This document shows, piece after piece, positions 35,532 through 48,378 of a DNA stretch of 64,000 nt. Position 1 is the stretch's first letter. Every line of letters starts with the position of its first letter. The notes under the pieces are model-generated. The model was not told the origin of the DNA. It saw only the letters and a program-made list of their open reading frames with translations, and made no database searches. The position numbers were made by a program, and so were the translations under genes. Location of the stretch: NCBI GenBank assembly GCA_035772785.1, contig JAOCPU010000065.1:62001-126000 (forward strand), in the 5' to 3' direction. This DNA comes from Phlebiopsis flavidoalba (Eukaryota > Basidiomycota > Agaricomycetes > Polyporales > Phanerochaetaceae).

Positions 35532-36765
35532 AATGATTTGTGTCTTCCTCAGGGTCGTCGATGGACGCGCTGCGATTGGCCAGGGGGTATCGTCTGTGGA
35601 GTGGTGATTTTAGTGGGTGTTGATGCGGTCGTGGGATTGGGTGAGATGGGCGGATGTACCGGAGAGCGAGTCGTCGGACCCGTACGAGCGGGAACGGGGT
35701 GCGCGGTGTTGTCGCCGTTGATGTCATTCGAAGCCGGGGGTTGAGAGGAACTCGTCGAGGTTTTCCTCGTCTGCGGGGCGGTGTGAGACGGGCCGCTCTG
35801 AAGACAGACTGCAGAGGGATACCTCTGGGTCGTGCGGCCTCTGTAGTTGGGTGCGATTGTCAGGGGACGTGTCGGTCCCTTGTATGCCTGCGACAGCGAT
35901 GAAGTCAATATATACCAAAGGGGGCGTGATAATGCTCAACCATTTACTGCGCGATGCCAGACAATAAACGACAGCAGGCACACTCGCTCGCGTATGATGT
36001 CCCGCGAACGCGTTCAGCTCCTGACAGCTCAAAATGCACGTCCGCGGTGTAGTACCTGTTCACGATCGTCCACGGGACGCTCGTCGTGCTATGGCCACAT
36101 CGCTGGCGTTCGTCTCGGACGACGGATTCTCTACGCCACTAATTTCGCTCGACAGAGTCTTCACGCTAGAGTGTTATGATCAAGACGACGGCATATACGC
36201 GTCGGCGGACAGACATACGTTGCACAAACTGCTGCGCGCGCTCGAGCGAAGAGGCGATGGACGAGGATCCGGCAGGCAGCGGACATCAGCCATGGTTGCT
36301 AGTCTCGCCGCACGCTCGCTATGAATCAGACGACGGACAACAGCGAGCACAAGATGCGCTGAGGGGAGACAGACAGCAGTGGGAAGGTTGAAGTCAAGGC
36401 ACACCGCTCGCATATGTACTAGCCCCCGCCGTCGGCGTCCGCCGAGCCAAGCGGCGGCGCGGCGGCTGCGGCGCTTTCGTGATTTTTCTACCAAGATCCT
36501 AGTCTCCCTAGGCAGACCTGATAGCGCCGATGATAGTCGATCGTCTTTAAGATCCGGTCTCTCATACAGCATCCACCCATGGTCTAGCTACATAGCGCAT
36601 ACAGTCCAGCGAAAGCGGTACAGGTCAAGTGTCCATCGCACTGTCCGAGTCTACAGATTCTAGCGGCGCGCGGTCGTAGTCCGAGTTGGTATACAGTCGT
36701 GCTCTCGGTGTCGCCCGTCGCGCAGCCCGCGAGGGCGTGAACACCTCCAGCCTGGCAGATCAAGG
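35532..36765. other. No confidently identified gene
   Basis: Several frames of 70-130 codons overlap on both strands. None carries a motif I know. The region between the acidic protein and the next minus-strand coding segment may hold the 5' part of the former. Confidence 0.3.
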
Positions 36766-37468
36766 TGAGTTCTGAATCGTTCGGCGAAGACAGTGATTTT
36801 CGGACTGACCTCTTCGATATTCCAGCACTTTTCGTGATCGTCGCGTGACTTGCCCTGGTTCAGCGACTCGGACCAGGCCCGCGCCACTCCTCCAGCAGCT
36901 TGCCGCGTCACTCAGATCCCCAGACCCATTCTGTGCAGAGAACGACGCACCGGCGCGAACCTTGCGAGAGGTTCTCCTCCATCGCACGCCCAGATTCGGC
37001 GGTGGTGCTTTTGACTCCGCGTGCAGCTGCCCCGCGATACCGCGCGCGCCGCGCTAGTGGCTCCATGCGCTCGAGCGCGCCGCAGCTGCTCCGCGGGGTC
37101 AGCCAGACGCAAGCGTCCGCACGAGCTTCTCCGCGTTCGAACCCGTGGCTCTCGAGCCATTTTCTATTGCCCGGGTCGTCCTGCGAGCAGGCTCTCCAGC
37201 ACGTGCGCGTGCTGCCCGCCCTGGTCAGCGCGCCGGCAAAAGAGCAAGAGAGGAAAGACGCTGGAGACCCGGACCCACCCGGTAGCACAAGCCGCTGCCG
37301 CTGCTCGTAGTACTCGTAGCCACGCGCGGAAAGGAGGACCGCCGAGCCTAGCGCGCGATGCAGGCGCGGGGCCCGACCTCTCCGCGGCGGCGTCCTCGGC
37401 CCGCGTCTGAATCGAGGACATCGATGGCCGGGGATATCTGTGCGCGTCAGCTCTCGCGTGCAGCCCAC
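36766..37468 (-). CDS. Unidentified protein, at least two exons
   Basis: A 186-codon minus-strand frame reads RGYEYYEQRQRLVLPGGSGS, then DDPGNRKWLESHGFERGEAR, ADACVWL, ERMEPLARRARYRGAAARGV and KSTTAESGRAMEEN. In the next frame downstream come ARAWSESLNQGKSRDDHEKC and WNIEE, followed by a GTCAGT donor-like site near 36812. The block composition (acidic, charged, few stops across more than 200 codons, with a plausible splice site) looks like real coding sequence. I do not recognise the family and cannot fix the ends. Confidence 0.4.
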
Positions 37469-39884
37469 ACGGCGGTGCAGCGACAGAGCGACGCACCGAG
37501 CGTGGTGTGTCCTGGCGGTCTCGTCGGCTGTGTCGTCATGTCGCGCGGGCGATCAGTGCGTCTTGCAACGCGGTTTGCGTAGCGTCGGGAGCAAGGTGCG
37601 AGCGCGAGGGGGGCAGGCGTGCACGCCCTTTAGCTCTGTGCCCGCCGCGCAAGGGATCAGTTCTCACGGCGTGGACGGGGCTTTGCAGGCGACGGAGATG
37701 CCGTGGGGGCGAAGCTTCCCTGCGTGCCCTGGACGGACACGTCCCCGGTCAATAGCAGACGTACAGAGGCGACGATGTCGATATGGAAAACGAAACGGGC
37801 CTTGTCCTCCTCCCTGCTCCTGCATTGTCAACCGCGGCGCCCCCCGCGCGTAAATGCACGCGCGCGTTTCCCGCTTGCGGCCACTCTACCGCGTGCAATG
37901 GATGGCCCGCTGCTGAATGGGGACGTAAGGCGAGCGGTGCGGCAGGCGCGTTGCCGGCAGGGCGCGGCAGGACCAGGCCATCACATTCGCCCGCTGCTGG
38001 ACCATCGAGAAGTACCGAGATGTAACGCCATGCTACACGCCCCAGAAACGGACGCGGGGGCAGCACGTCTCATTAGCATGGCTGATGCATCGCGTCCTTA
38101 CCTAACTCATGCCCACGAACCACGCGCACCGCGTCTTCCCACAGTCGTCCGCCGCCGCGCCGCTACCGCAAACATTCTGGGGATCATACATAGCGTTTAC
38201 ATCAGGCGCGACATAAAACAGGTGAGACAAAGTGGGGGTCGGTTCAGTATAGCTATATCAGTCACAGTCCAGGGCCTCTCCGCTCTGTTCTCCCCGGGCG
38301 CGCGGCCCCAGCGCGATTTCGCGCTGCGTGCTTAGTACATTAATTCTTGCAATGCACCCAGTTGTGTACGAACCAACTAACCCCTGGACGGCCAGCGCCA
38401 CCGAGTTGCTCGCTTACCGAGCGCGCTGCCGTCCGCGTGCCGGCACCGGATTCGATTATCTCCAGAGCTGCCGTGTGCGCTGATGTCATGCGGCGCCCGC
38501 CCGCGGGGGCCGTGGACGGCGGTCTGTGCGGCTGGGTTGTCAAGTGCGAAGCAAGCCCTATGATGCGTGACTTCTGGAGTTCTGCGCGGCGGTGTTGATC
38601 CGCGCTCCGTGGGCGACTGGGTATGTCGGGAGTCCGACGCCAACATGTTGGATGAGGGCGTACTTTTGTTGACGCTTGGGCGGATAACGCCTTATGTACG
38701 GTGACGTGGAGGTCGATTGCGTGCTGCACGGCACACTGTGGTCGCTGTTCGCCGGGGGGCTTGCTGCAGGCCCCGTGAGCCACAGGCTCGCCCCGTCTCT
38801 ACTCTGACTGTGGGCGTAAAAGGTCAAGACACAAACAATACACAACCGACATAACCGCGCGTGCTGACACTGAACGAGATCGGGGACATAGTAGTGTTTA
38901 GTGCGAAAAGAAAAAAATAAAAAAAAAAACGTAATCTGGAAACCGGCCCCCCTGTTAAGTGCTCTATCACTTGTATTACAGGCGATGTCAGACGCGGAAG
39001 GGATGACGGCGGGTCTAGGCCCGGCAAGTGATCCACAACGTCCGGTGGTGTGCGCGCACGTCAGCCTCCCTCCCGCACATTCTAGACAGACATGTGACCG
39101 GCGCACAAATATGGGCCTCCCCTCCCACGTGCAGTTGGAGGGCTACTGCGCTGCGGGTGGTTCCTGGAGTGATAATAGTACTACCGCGGAGGGCAGGCCA
39201 AGGGAAGTTTTTTTGGAGTGGAGTCTTTCACCAGAAGTTCGACCCTTGTGAGCAGTGGGGGGTGATGAGAAGCTCGGATGTGAAAAGGGTCGTCGCGAAA
39301 AGATCGATACCAGGGTGGGCATTCGCAGGTGGATAACCATGCGAAAGCACCAGAAATCAGGACGATTTGAATCCGACAACGCGTGTGTTTGGTGTATGGT
39401 AACTCAGTATGAGTTGTATGTATAGCGATGTTTAGTACGAAGAGAAATCTTTCGGAGGCTCGACTTGTCCTCCGGAACCAGTGTCTCGCGCGCCATGATC
39501 CCACGACCGCAGATGGCGCCGGCTGCTTTCGTAGCGGCGCGAGATAACCTCGGACGTGGAGGACTCAAGGCGAGAAACACCTCGGCACCTTGTGGCGTCT
39601 CAGGCGCATACAATCAATTTCAAAGAGCGCCGCTCTGGCACCCGTTGCGCGCGCACGCGTAGAGGCCCGCACCGTGCGTCTTCCTACCCACGTTCGCACA
39701 CTCACAATCACACATTCGCAACGCGAGTGTAGCAAGCAAAGAAAGCGAAAACCTTCATTAGGATCGTCAATCGAGCGCAATATTATCCTAGCAGAGCAAA
39801 AAAACCACCGCGCCAAGAAGAGCATGCAATTCAACGAAGAGGAAGGGAAGAGGAGGAGAGCGGGTGAGGCGCGGCTTTTTTTTT
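37469..39884. other. No confidently identified gene
   Basis: GC-rich up to 38300, with long opposing frames. An A-rich tract lies at 38908-38930. A minus-strand frame at 39613-39404 (SPPRPRLSRAATKAAGAICG followed by ARETLVPEDKSSL) looks composed like protein but cannot be identified. A run of T/A near 39876-39887 and of A at 39926-39937 flank the ZIP gene end. Confidence 0.3.
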
Positions 39885-41434
39885 TTATGCCCAGGCCGGC
39901 CAAGCAGCGCCATGATGCCGCACCCAAAAAAAAAAGAGCATGCATATGAGCGCGGTACGCGAGCTTGCCGTTCGACGCGCTCATCATGTCCTTGTTGAAC
40001 AAGAATCTCGTGTGCGAGGAGCTGCGGCGCTGGCGTCAGCGCGCTGATCAACGCAAGGGAGAGAGAGAGGGGGAGACGCACCTCGACGAGACCGGTGTAG
40101 ATGAGGATGCCCGCGCTGAACGCGTCGAGGATGCCGCTGACGATGCTCGCGGTGGGCGTGTTGGGGTTGTATGTCGTGCGCACGCCGAGGCCGACACGCG
40201 ATGCCTGGCGGGACTCCATCAGCACACGAAGGAAGCAGAAGGGGAGGAGGGACGTACCGATGGGCGTGCCGACTGCCGTAGAGCAGCGTCAGCCGTCACG
40301 ATGGGCACCAGCATTGGTGTATTTTGCGGGGAGGCGCATGTAGGCGAGCCGCGAGCCGACACCGAGGCCTTCGAACATTTCTGTCGGGGCTGTTAGCGGG
40401 AAGTGGCACTGTGAAAGGGGGGGAATGCGCACGGATGGAAGATGATGACGATGAATAGCGTGATAAAGTCGTCCGTCACCGCGAGCGTGAGGCCCCGATC
40501 GAGCACACTTGCGCCTCCATTAGCCTCCCACGCTAGCAGAGCAGACGAACCACGACGCACCTGTGCCAGCAGCAACAAACACACCAAACTCGAGAATCGC
40601 GACACCCCCCCCGATAATCTGCGTGAGCGCCGAAGTCCACGACGCTCCCCGGGTGCTCGTCCAGAACCGCATGCTTCAACGCATCGCGCTTCGCGCTCCC
40701 CCTTCTCCGAGCCACTCGCGTCGGGGTCGTCGCTCATGACGGGCCCGCAGCGCGCCGGCTGCGTCTCGGGCCCAGTGGCGCCACGCGAGCGCAGCACGAC
40801 AGCCGTGCCTGTGCCCGTTGGCGGGTCGTGCGACATGCCGATCGACGCGAGCTTCGCGTGTTGCCCCACACACCGGAGAGGCGATGAGCTACGAACGATG
40901 GCAAGAATGATTGAAGATGCACTCAGCGGAGCGCGATCGACGGACCGTGCTTTAAACATGTACGGCGGTGGGGTGTGGGTCAGTGGGGAAGGGGAGAGGG
41001 GGGGGAGGGAGTGGGCTGTGCATCACGTAGTCTTGCCAGGCAGGGGTTGAGGCAGTCGTTGCTCCAGCTCGTCTGTCGCGGGGGGTCGAGGAGGTGGATA
41101 AAGGCTCGTGGCGAATCTGCACGATATGCAGTTTATGTACTAAAGATAAGAAAAACTAAGGGATAAACTCAACGACTGACGACCGTCTGCCGACAAAGTA
41201 CTCTCGCCAACTCGCAGGGACGCCGCCGGGTGCCACGGTGAGCCAGCGCGTTCGGCGCCGATGATCACGGTGAAGAGCGCGCCGAACATGGAAGCCGACG
41301 AGGATGATGAACACGGGACGCGATGCGCAGGTGCCCGTTTGCTGCCAGTGTCTGACCGCCGAGCCGGGGACTGCAGATCGTCTACCGTCGTCCGCGGGCG
41401 GCGAGCGCGTAAGCGGCGCGGCGTGTGAGACCAT
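39885..41434 (-). CDS. ZIP-family zinc/iron transporter (frame-shifted)
   Basis: ZIP proteins import Zn2+ or Fe2+ across the plasma or vacuolar membrane with eight helices. On the minus strand, the first helix region reads VFIILVGF, then in the next frame GALFTVIIGAERAG (about 41315-41240). Helix IV-V reads GLTLAVTDDFITLFIVIIFH (about 40505-40446). The family signature MFEGLGVGSRLAYMRLPAKY follows at about 40379-40320. Later come GLGVRTTYNPNTPTASIV, GILDAFSAGILIYTGLVE, LLAHEIL and finally IMALLGR-WA with a stop at 39885-39887. Order and spacing match fungal Zrt1/Zrt2-like proteins. The His/Glu pair expected around HQMFEG is split by an intron. Several frame changes are needed. The start codon used is the most likely, not certain. 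Confidence 0.85.
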
Positions 41435-43069
41435 CGTGTGGGGATCTATAGGGTGGGGTACACACAACGGAAAAATAGGGTGACGTGGGGAAGGGGCACG
41501 CGAACCAGGGGGAGGAGGAGCCGGAGCAAGGGGGACGGGAGGAGGGTGTACCGCGAGAATGTCGCGACCCGCTTTCTCTCTGCGCGGCAGCGGGCTATGT
41601 ATGGATGGGAGAGCCAGGGAAGATCAGCGGCGGCGGATACCAGGCTCCAGAGCGTGCCGCCGCGGGCTCCGGCCAAAGGTTCGTTCGCACGGACGCAGCG
41701 CAGGGCCCGCGACTGGGGCTGGTACTCGCTGCTCGCAGAGACCGCGTGGACCGCGCGCGACATTCAGACGGAACACGGTGTGCGGCCTGCGAAGATCGCG
41801 AGCACGTCAGGCTACTCAATTGTGCGAGGTGTGCTGTAGCGACACGCCGCGGCCCGCGGGCGGGCAGGGGCGCGTGAGGCCCGCTGGGCTTGTCAAGAGA
41901 CCCTGCGCGAGCGCCGAGGTGGGAAGGGTGCGCGTGCGACAGGCTGGCCCGGACGTTTTGTCGACGTCGTCGCAGGACGCACAGAGCTCGGCAGACTGTG
42001 GAAGATCTGTCAAGTGTAGTGGCTTTGCGAGGAGACCCGCCGTACCTGAATTTTCACAGTGACTGGGACGAGGACCACACCAGTCACCGGCCCTTAGCGC
42101 CAGGTCTCCCCGGGAGCGCGATCTCTCTATGTTTTTCTATTTTGGGCGGTGTGGAGGAAGCAACACCCAGGCACAGGGGGATCTCATGGATAATACGGTC
42201 GGTGCTGCAGACGCGGCCAATGACGGGCGGTATATACGCAGACGGTCGCACTGTGCTCAATGGTAAGCTTCGCGGACCCGAGCGCAAATACGTGTCATCG
42301 AGTTTTTTTCCGCACCAGTTAAAAGCCACAAACCTTCAGAGCAGTAGCCACACCATCTGGATCCGGCACAGAGTACGCTGGCTGCACGGATACCGGTTTC
42401 CAAGACCATATGCGTCGCGGTCGCGCAAACAATGCGACAAGCAGCAGCCCCGCGCGACGGTACCGCCCATGTTTCAGGGATTTAGGGTACACAAGGAAAA
42501 TTTGAGGCCACCTGCACATGCCGTCAGCCCAGTACCATTACCAACACATGCCCGTCACCGTACCGCTCACCTTGTGGCACGGCTGCAGCGAAGCGGATCA
42601 CCGTGACTGTGCGTCGGCGTGGGCGAAGGTCCTTGGGGACAACTTTAGGAAGAGTTACAGCAATCATGTAGCTCATCTTCCAATACGTAAAGCGGGTCGG
42701 ACGACCGGTCTGTGACTAGGTTCGTCGTCAGTCGACCCACCCAGTCATCGCGATGATGGTCGGTAGTCGCGACCAGTTACCAGGCTATTTAGAGGTCCAA
42801 GGCGACAGCGAGCCCGGCATCCGTTGGCCGGTAAGACTGTTGATTAGAATGAATAGGTTATGAGAGGAGTATTGTGTGCTCTTGCGTTGTAGCAGAGAGG
42901 TTGACAGGTGGTTGTATGCGGAAGCGCTGACCCCGACGACGTTGACGCCCCGAACTGAAAAGGCCAAAAAAACGGACGTGCGCCCCATCACCCGGATATT
43001 TGCCGATGGGGGAGAAGCTTAATATTTAGCGCCCCACTTGAACTCCCCGACTGTCACTTTGGCACTGTT
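41435..43069. other. ZIP upstream region and unassigned sequence
   Basis: A GC-rich part (41440-42060) has overlapping frames on both strands with no motif. From 42060 to 43069 only short frames occur. Confidence 0.3.
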
Positions 43070-43445
43070 AAACGTAATATCAAGCTATATGCTCCTCTCT
43101 CTAGTAAGTCCTGAATGATGTTGAGAGAGGAAGCTATGGATCATATGCGAGGTAGAGTCATTTCCTGACGTTTTACTTTGACACGCACTCTGATTCTTTC
43201 TTGCTATCGTTTGGCTCCGCGTCTACCCAGAGCACTGAGCGAAGTCGACTTTCATATAGAACAATATCACGCTATGTGCTCCTTTCTCTAGCGAGCTTCG
43301 AACGACGCTAAAGAAGCCATGAATCTTGTGTGAGGTAAAGTCATCCCTTGACGATATGATTTGACGTGCACTTTGATTCCTCCTTGATATCGCCTGACTG
43401 CGTCTACCCAGAGGACTGAACGAAGCTCGCTCTTCATGATTGAAC
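43070..43445. repeat. Two-copy imperfect tandem repeat (unit about 185 bp)
   Basis: Copy 1 (43076-43258) and copy 2 (43260-43440) share in order AATATCA.GCTAT.TGCTCC., CTCTAG, GAGGTA.AGTCAT, TGACG, TTTGAC, TTTGATTC/CTGATTC, TCTACCCAGAG, ACTGA.CGAAG and CTTCAT. Identity is roughly 75 percent by eye. Minus-strand frames in both copies give a similar peptide with a VDAxRRYQ-like core, so a duplicated coding fragment is possible. Confidence 0.7.
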
Positions 43446-44954
43446 TCACACAAACCAATTGAATTTTTGTCCTGTTTGCTCATATGTTCCCGCAGACCGA
43501 ATGCTCCGCACGATGATGCTCCGGCACAGCGAAAAACGCACGCACCCTGATTCTTCTCATGCCTGCCGCATCCCTCACAAAAAAGCTCATCAAGAACGAG
43601 GAACGCCCCGTCCACCCTAATCTATCAGATGCCGCAGGTGGGCGTATAGAGTAATACACCACACCCTCGAGGCGCGCCCCATCTTCTCCACGGGACCCCA
43701 CCCCCCGCGGACCGCCGCGAAATGAACGGTGGACCAGAACGGTACGCTCCGGTGCCTGACACACATTTACGACTATCTCAAAAGCCGTCCGCTGGGGTTA
43801 CTAGAAAGCGAAATTGTATATGTTGTACACGGGTCTCCCGGCCGCGCCGCACCTGTGAGTCCAGCCGCTGCGTCCAAGACATATGGGCCTTGTTCGCTGA
43901 GGGCTGTTTCTGACAGGCTCTGGGAAGGCGTCCGCAGGCTCGTTGGCCTATCAGCTTCGTCGGGCTGCCTGTCTTGTTCGAGGGCGAGGCTGGTGTTCTT
44001 CGCGCGCGCGATTATTGTCTGCTGGGTCTGTTGTGGATACCGGGTGCGATGGGCCACTCTCGGCGTCTGGTTAGTCTACCGTAGATGGGCGCGTGGCACT
44101 TGTTCGCTTCCCGATTTCTGCATAAAGGACGCTTTATTCACATCGCCCGATTGCGATCCTCCGTACACAGACCTTCCTGCCATATATCGGCATCGGGGGT
44201 AATCGTCCTCGCCTCCGAACCCAACCGCCTCGCCTATCCTAGGATTCACTGCTCCTAGGTGCGACACCTCTTCCCGAATCCCAGCACCACACCACAAACC
44301 TGCGCAGGCACGAAACAAAACAGGAAACGCACAAAACCGCGCCCACGGCCCCCTGAAAAAGCCCCGCAAGAGAGCCACCACTTACGGACACCACGATTCC
44401 ACCCACAACCCCTAGACCACCACCTGCCCCGCACGACGCCGCCGGCGGTAATCCGCTTCCGTGCCGGGTTGCCGCAGAAAAGCGCTGCCGCTTTGGGACG
44501 CGGTGGCTAGTTGGGATGCCAGGTTTCCATTTGCGAGGAGATTGGGTTTGCGGTGGCGGTCCGTCGGAGGGGGTCGGGCGATAGGGGAGATCGTTCCGTG
44601 TGTTTTCCCGGGAATGTGGTGGGTGTTGCTGTTTTCATCCTTAGGACGCTCAGAGCTTGGGGTAACCCAGATTCAACTCAGAGTCCACGGAATGCTAGTA
44701 TACATGCATCATTCACGCTACCTGGAAGATATTACCGTACGCATTCAATCAATGTGCCCCGTCCAATAAATTGATACAAATGATACAAATAAGCAACGCA
44801 GACGAGTCGAACCATGTTTGAAGTCCAGAGGCACACATCGATCATAGCGTCAGAGTTCATTGTCGGTTCGAGGAACGCTGGCACATGCATTGCACACTAT
44901 CCGAAACGATACGACCGGTACGTTTCCAATAAATATATCTAATCCAATAGATCT
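43446..44954. other. No confidently identified gene
   Basis: A plus-strand frame (43729-44202, 157 codons) and an opposing frame overlap; neither has recognisable motifs. Near 44768-44790 GATACAAAT is directly repeated, and CCAATA.AT.. elements recur at 44763, 44930 and 44943. Confidence 0.3.
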
Positions 44955-46218
44955 TTACAAATGATACAGACCAGTCCAATAGATAATTACGGTGACACAG
45001 ACAAGCGAAGAAAGTGAGCCAAATCGTGACCGAGGATTGTTGCTACGACCCTGAAGTGCAGCGTCAGTCTGGGGATCAGTATTGGCCTCCTCCTCCACCG
45101 TCTCCAAGCGCACGGTGCCGTTCGCCTCCGACCCTGCCCGTCTTTCATATCCAAAACCCTCATCATCTTCATCTCCAACGGCAAGCGGCGCGCCGATGTT
45201 ACCCATGAACCCGCCGCTCGCCGACGCGCGGAAGTTGGGGATTGAGATCCGGGAAGGATGGCAATAAGCCTCACGACGCCTCCTGGCTGATCTCCTGCGA
45301 AGGGTACCAGGGTACGGAGCGTTCGGATGATGAATCGGTTGGTGAGCAAAGGAGGCTAGCCATCGATGCTGAGATCGGGGAGAAAGTACACGAGGAGGTC
45401 ATATCTGCGTACCAGGTACGAGACGCATGCTGCGACGAAAGTCTCTCCCTGCATGGCATGGTGTGAGACATATGATCTTTAATTGTCTTTGAATGACAGG
45501 TACGCACGAAGATCGTTTGCGTTGATTCGACATCTGTAAGATGTTCACAGTGAGAAGAGCACTCAAAGTTGTCGATGAATAGTGAGAATGTCGCTATCAT
45601 TATGTTGCTCCGGGAAGATTTCTCACACAAAGTAAACCAATGTGCCTGCAAAAGTGTTGATCATGTCCGCGTCAGGATTATAAAGATCCATAGCAAAGCT
45701 CACCGTGACTCTCAATAAGCATTCATTCTGCAATGGAGAAGCTAAATGTAATCTTCTCCGTCTCTTGCAGAAGCTCTGCCCCTCATTCGCGGGAATGTGG
45801 CTCTCGCATGTGACGATCAGAGCAACACTGTCCGCCGAGGATCGCACGAAGCCTCGCGAGTCCGCGAGGATCGCTAACAGCCTCGCGTCACATACTATTA
45901 CTAATGGTGTACGCTCAGAACCTGTATCACTGTAAAAGGTGTTTGAGAGAAACATACAGCTTGGTTTATTGCAAATATCAATGCGCATGCTTTCAAGCTT
46001 TCCAATCAGCCGAACGCACATTTCATTTTCACCACCATCGGAAACTCTATAAACTCTCCAGAGCAGTTGCTAATAAGCTCAATGAATCGGAGCGTTTGCT
46101 GGCTGTCGCCATACTTGGGTCGAATATCGTGAAATGATGTCATCAGCATCAATATCCAGGCAAAGCGCGTCGACACGTCGTACCAAAAATTTGTTGCGCC
46201 GAGGACAAGTCCCAGCAC
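44955..46218 (-). pseudogene. DUF6533-type membrane protein, copy 2 (5'-truncated)
   Basis: This is the inverted homologue of 27570-29136. Minus-strand blocks in order are LGLVLGATNFWYD (46213; copy 1: LGLAPFATNL), ADSVALIVTCESHIPAN (about 45845; copy 1: VDMVALLITWRGTIRQ), RRRRLHLASPLQNECLLR (copy 1: ARRLKLASPITTCLLRDG), LLTNRFIIRTLRTLVP (about 45350; copy 1: LLTNRFIMNLRA), and NIGAPLAVGDEDDEGFGYER (45200; copy 1: IGAPLAVSDDVDASDVDYER). The N-terminal DUF6533 helix is not found upstream of 46230, so this copy seems truncated. Frame changes are needed between blocks. Confidence 0.65.
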
Positions 46219-48378
46219 GAGTATTTATGGAACACGATACCCCCCAATTTCTCTTTTAGAGATATGCTGCCAAGGACTCGATTAGCGCAGTGAAAACTGA
46301 AAATACGTGCACAAAAGATGAGCAAGCAATGAGTATCATATACTACGTTAGCTTAACCGCCGCGGTGCTCTGCACCAAGGAGAAGTGAAATAACGTCTCC
46401 AACACTTCATTGCGGGTTACAGCTAATGACACGCGATATTAGTTGACCCGGTGTGTGTAAGATTGTAAACGAAAAAACCATACGTCTGTCATTCGAATAA
46501 AAGTATCGGCTTTGTCATTAAGATCGTCCCTCGATTCAGAGTGAAGAGTGACAAGAATAGTATCACACACGTTGAGGCCTCGGTGGAATAAAAGAAACGA
46601 CTACTTCCCACAGTAGACAATATCGATTTAAGCAGAAAAAAGCAGGGAGGTTTACGTTCCACGGCTGCTTCCGCGCAGTAGGATATTGGTTTCGAATTGA
46701 GAAGTAATAATATGTTCATATGCTATGAGCGCTGTCTTGGTGTTGAATCCACGCCTTGAGAGTCGTTGAACAATATGTCGTACCCGCAAATGCTACGGAG
46801 ACATAGCTGACTATAGTACTACTTGTCAATGTGGTGTGTTAGCAAGAAAGTAAAATACAGCACATGTCACATGTATGCTTACATTTAGCTCGGTGATGCT
46901 TTGCGAGTGAGAGCGAGGAGCTATCCATTGGATAACTGGCCGGGCTCGATGCGGATGTAAATGAAATGAGTTACAGCCAGTCGTTGGAATATCTTGCTAA
47001 TGTGGAAACCTTCACGCGGGATTATATATATGCGCGTACCACGGCTGTATCAAACTCGCTTTCCAATGCAGGTAGCATCATAGGTAACGGGAGCAAAGTA
47101 GTGGGTAGCTGTGCCAGGAAGGCCCGCCCGCTGATCTCAGATTGAAAGTGCGTCAATCATGGTGGATGTAGTATAGAACCAGGGGTTGAGGCAGATCAGA
47201 AGGTGAGCCCCATCTGTGGGTATCGGCTACAGCCCTATAGCGCTACCAAGAAAAATTGTCGAGTGATAACCAGTCGCAAAATGCCTCTGCAAGAAGAGCC
47301 ATCGCAGAGGACTGTCCGCTGCACCTTCATCATCGGAAGACACAAACCAAGTACTTTCCACGCAAGCCATCCGTCTTTGACATGATGTACTCTGCAAAGA
47401 AGATCTAGGCCAGGGATACTTACAATTAGGAAACTCATAGTCTGGGACGACAGCGTGTAAGTACTGATACTTTCTAGTTAAAACGCCGGTAGTAGCAGGC
47501 TGTCGATACAGAACCGCAGAAACCTGTACTAACACGAAATCAAGTATCGAGGGCAGCAGTTGGCACGCGATGGTTAGGCCTCAGTCACAGATGTCTGATA
47601 TTGCGACCCTACCTCACAATGCAATCATTCCCAAGCCTCCCAAAGGTTTGATTGCTCAAAAACGAAATCTCTGCCGCGGCTCTCAAGTACGGCCCCAGGA
47701 CGACCCTCAACACTATGGCAATACCAGATGCAAGCACAGGCCTGGACCGTTTGGTGACACGCGTACTGCTTTGCCCTCGTAGTTTCCTGGATTCGTAGAC
47801 CTAAACCATCGAGCGCCCATACTACGAAATGTGGTTTTTACGAAGCTGCATGAGACCGACTGCTTGATATTCGACTCTTCCAGACGAGTATTACTTTGAA
47901 AACATTCACGAGTACCTACCGAGTTAACCAAGTTTATCATTGCACAGACGACACAAAAAGTACAGCTAGATAGCGAACCCACTCGACATCAAACAACGAA
48001 GCGAAGATAGCACGACGAAAACTTGATCATTATACATCAAATTCAAATATGTCCATATTCTGTTACGGCTGCGCACACATCCCGGGGATCCCTAAGGAGT
48101 CCCAACACAATGCCAGACGACACAAGCCCATCTGGTGGCGCGAAGCGCTCTTTCTTCATTATTTTTTCCCGAATCGCAGGTCCGACCGCCCAAGGACGGT
48201 CGGTGAGATGTGGCTCATGGAGCCATCCTGAGGCCAAGGGGACGCCAGGGCCTGTGTTTGACTCGGACTTCGTACCCTAGGGATTGACCGTCGAAAGTCT
48301 TGCAGTGCCGTTTCCAACTGTTCAGTGTGACCGCGGAGCCCTTGGGTAGCACAGCAAAATAGTTCCTGAGCTATGACA
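46219..48378. other. No confidently identified gene
   Basis: AT-richer than its surroundings, with short frames only. A minus-strand frame at 47535-47227 (102 codons) has no known motif. A TATATAT stretch is near 47025. Confidence 0.35.
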
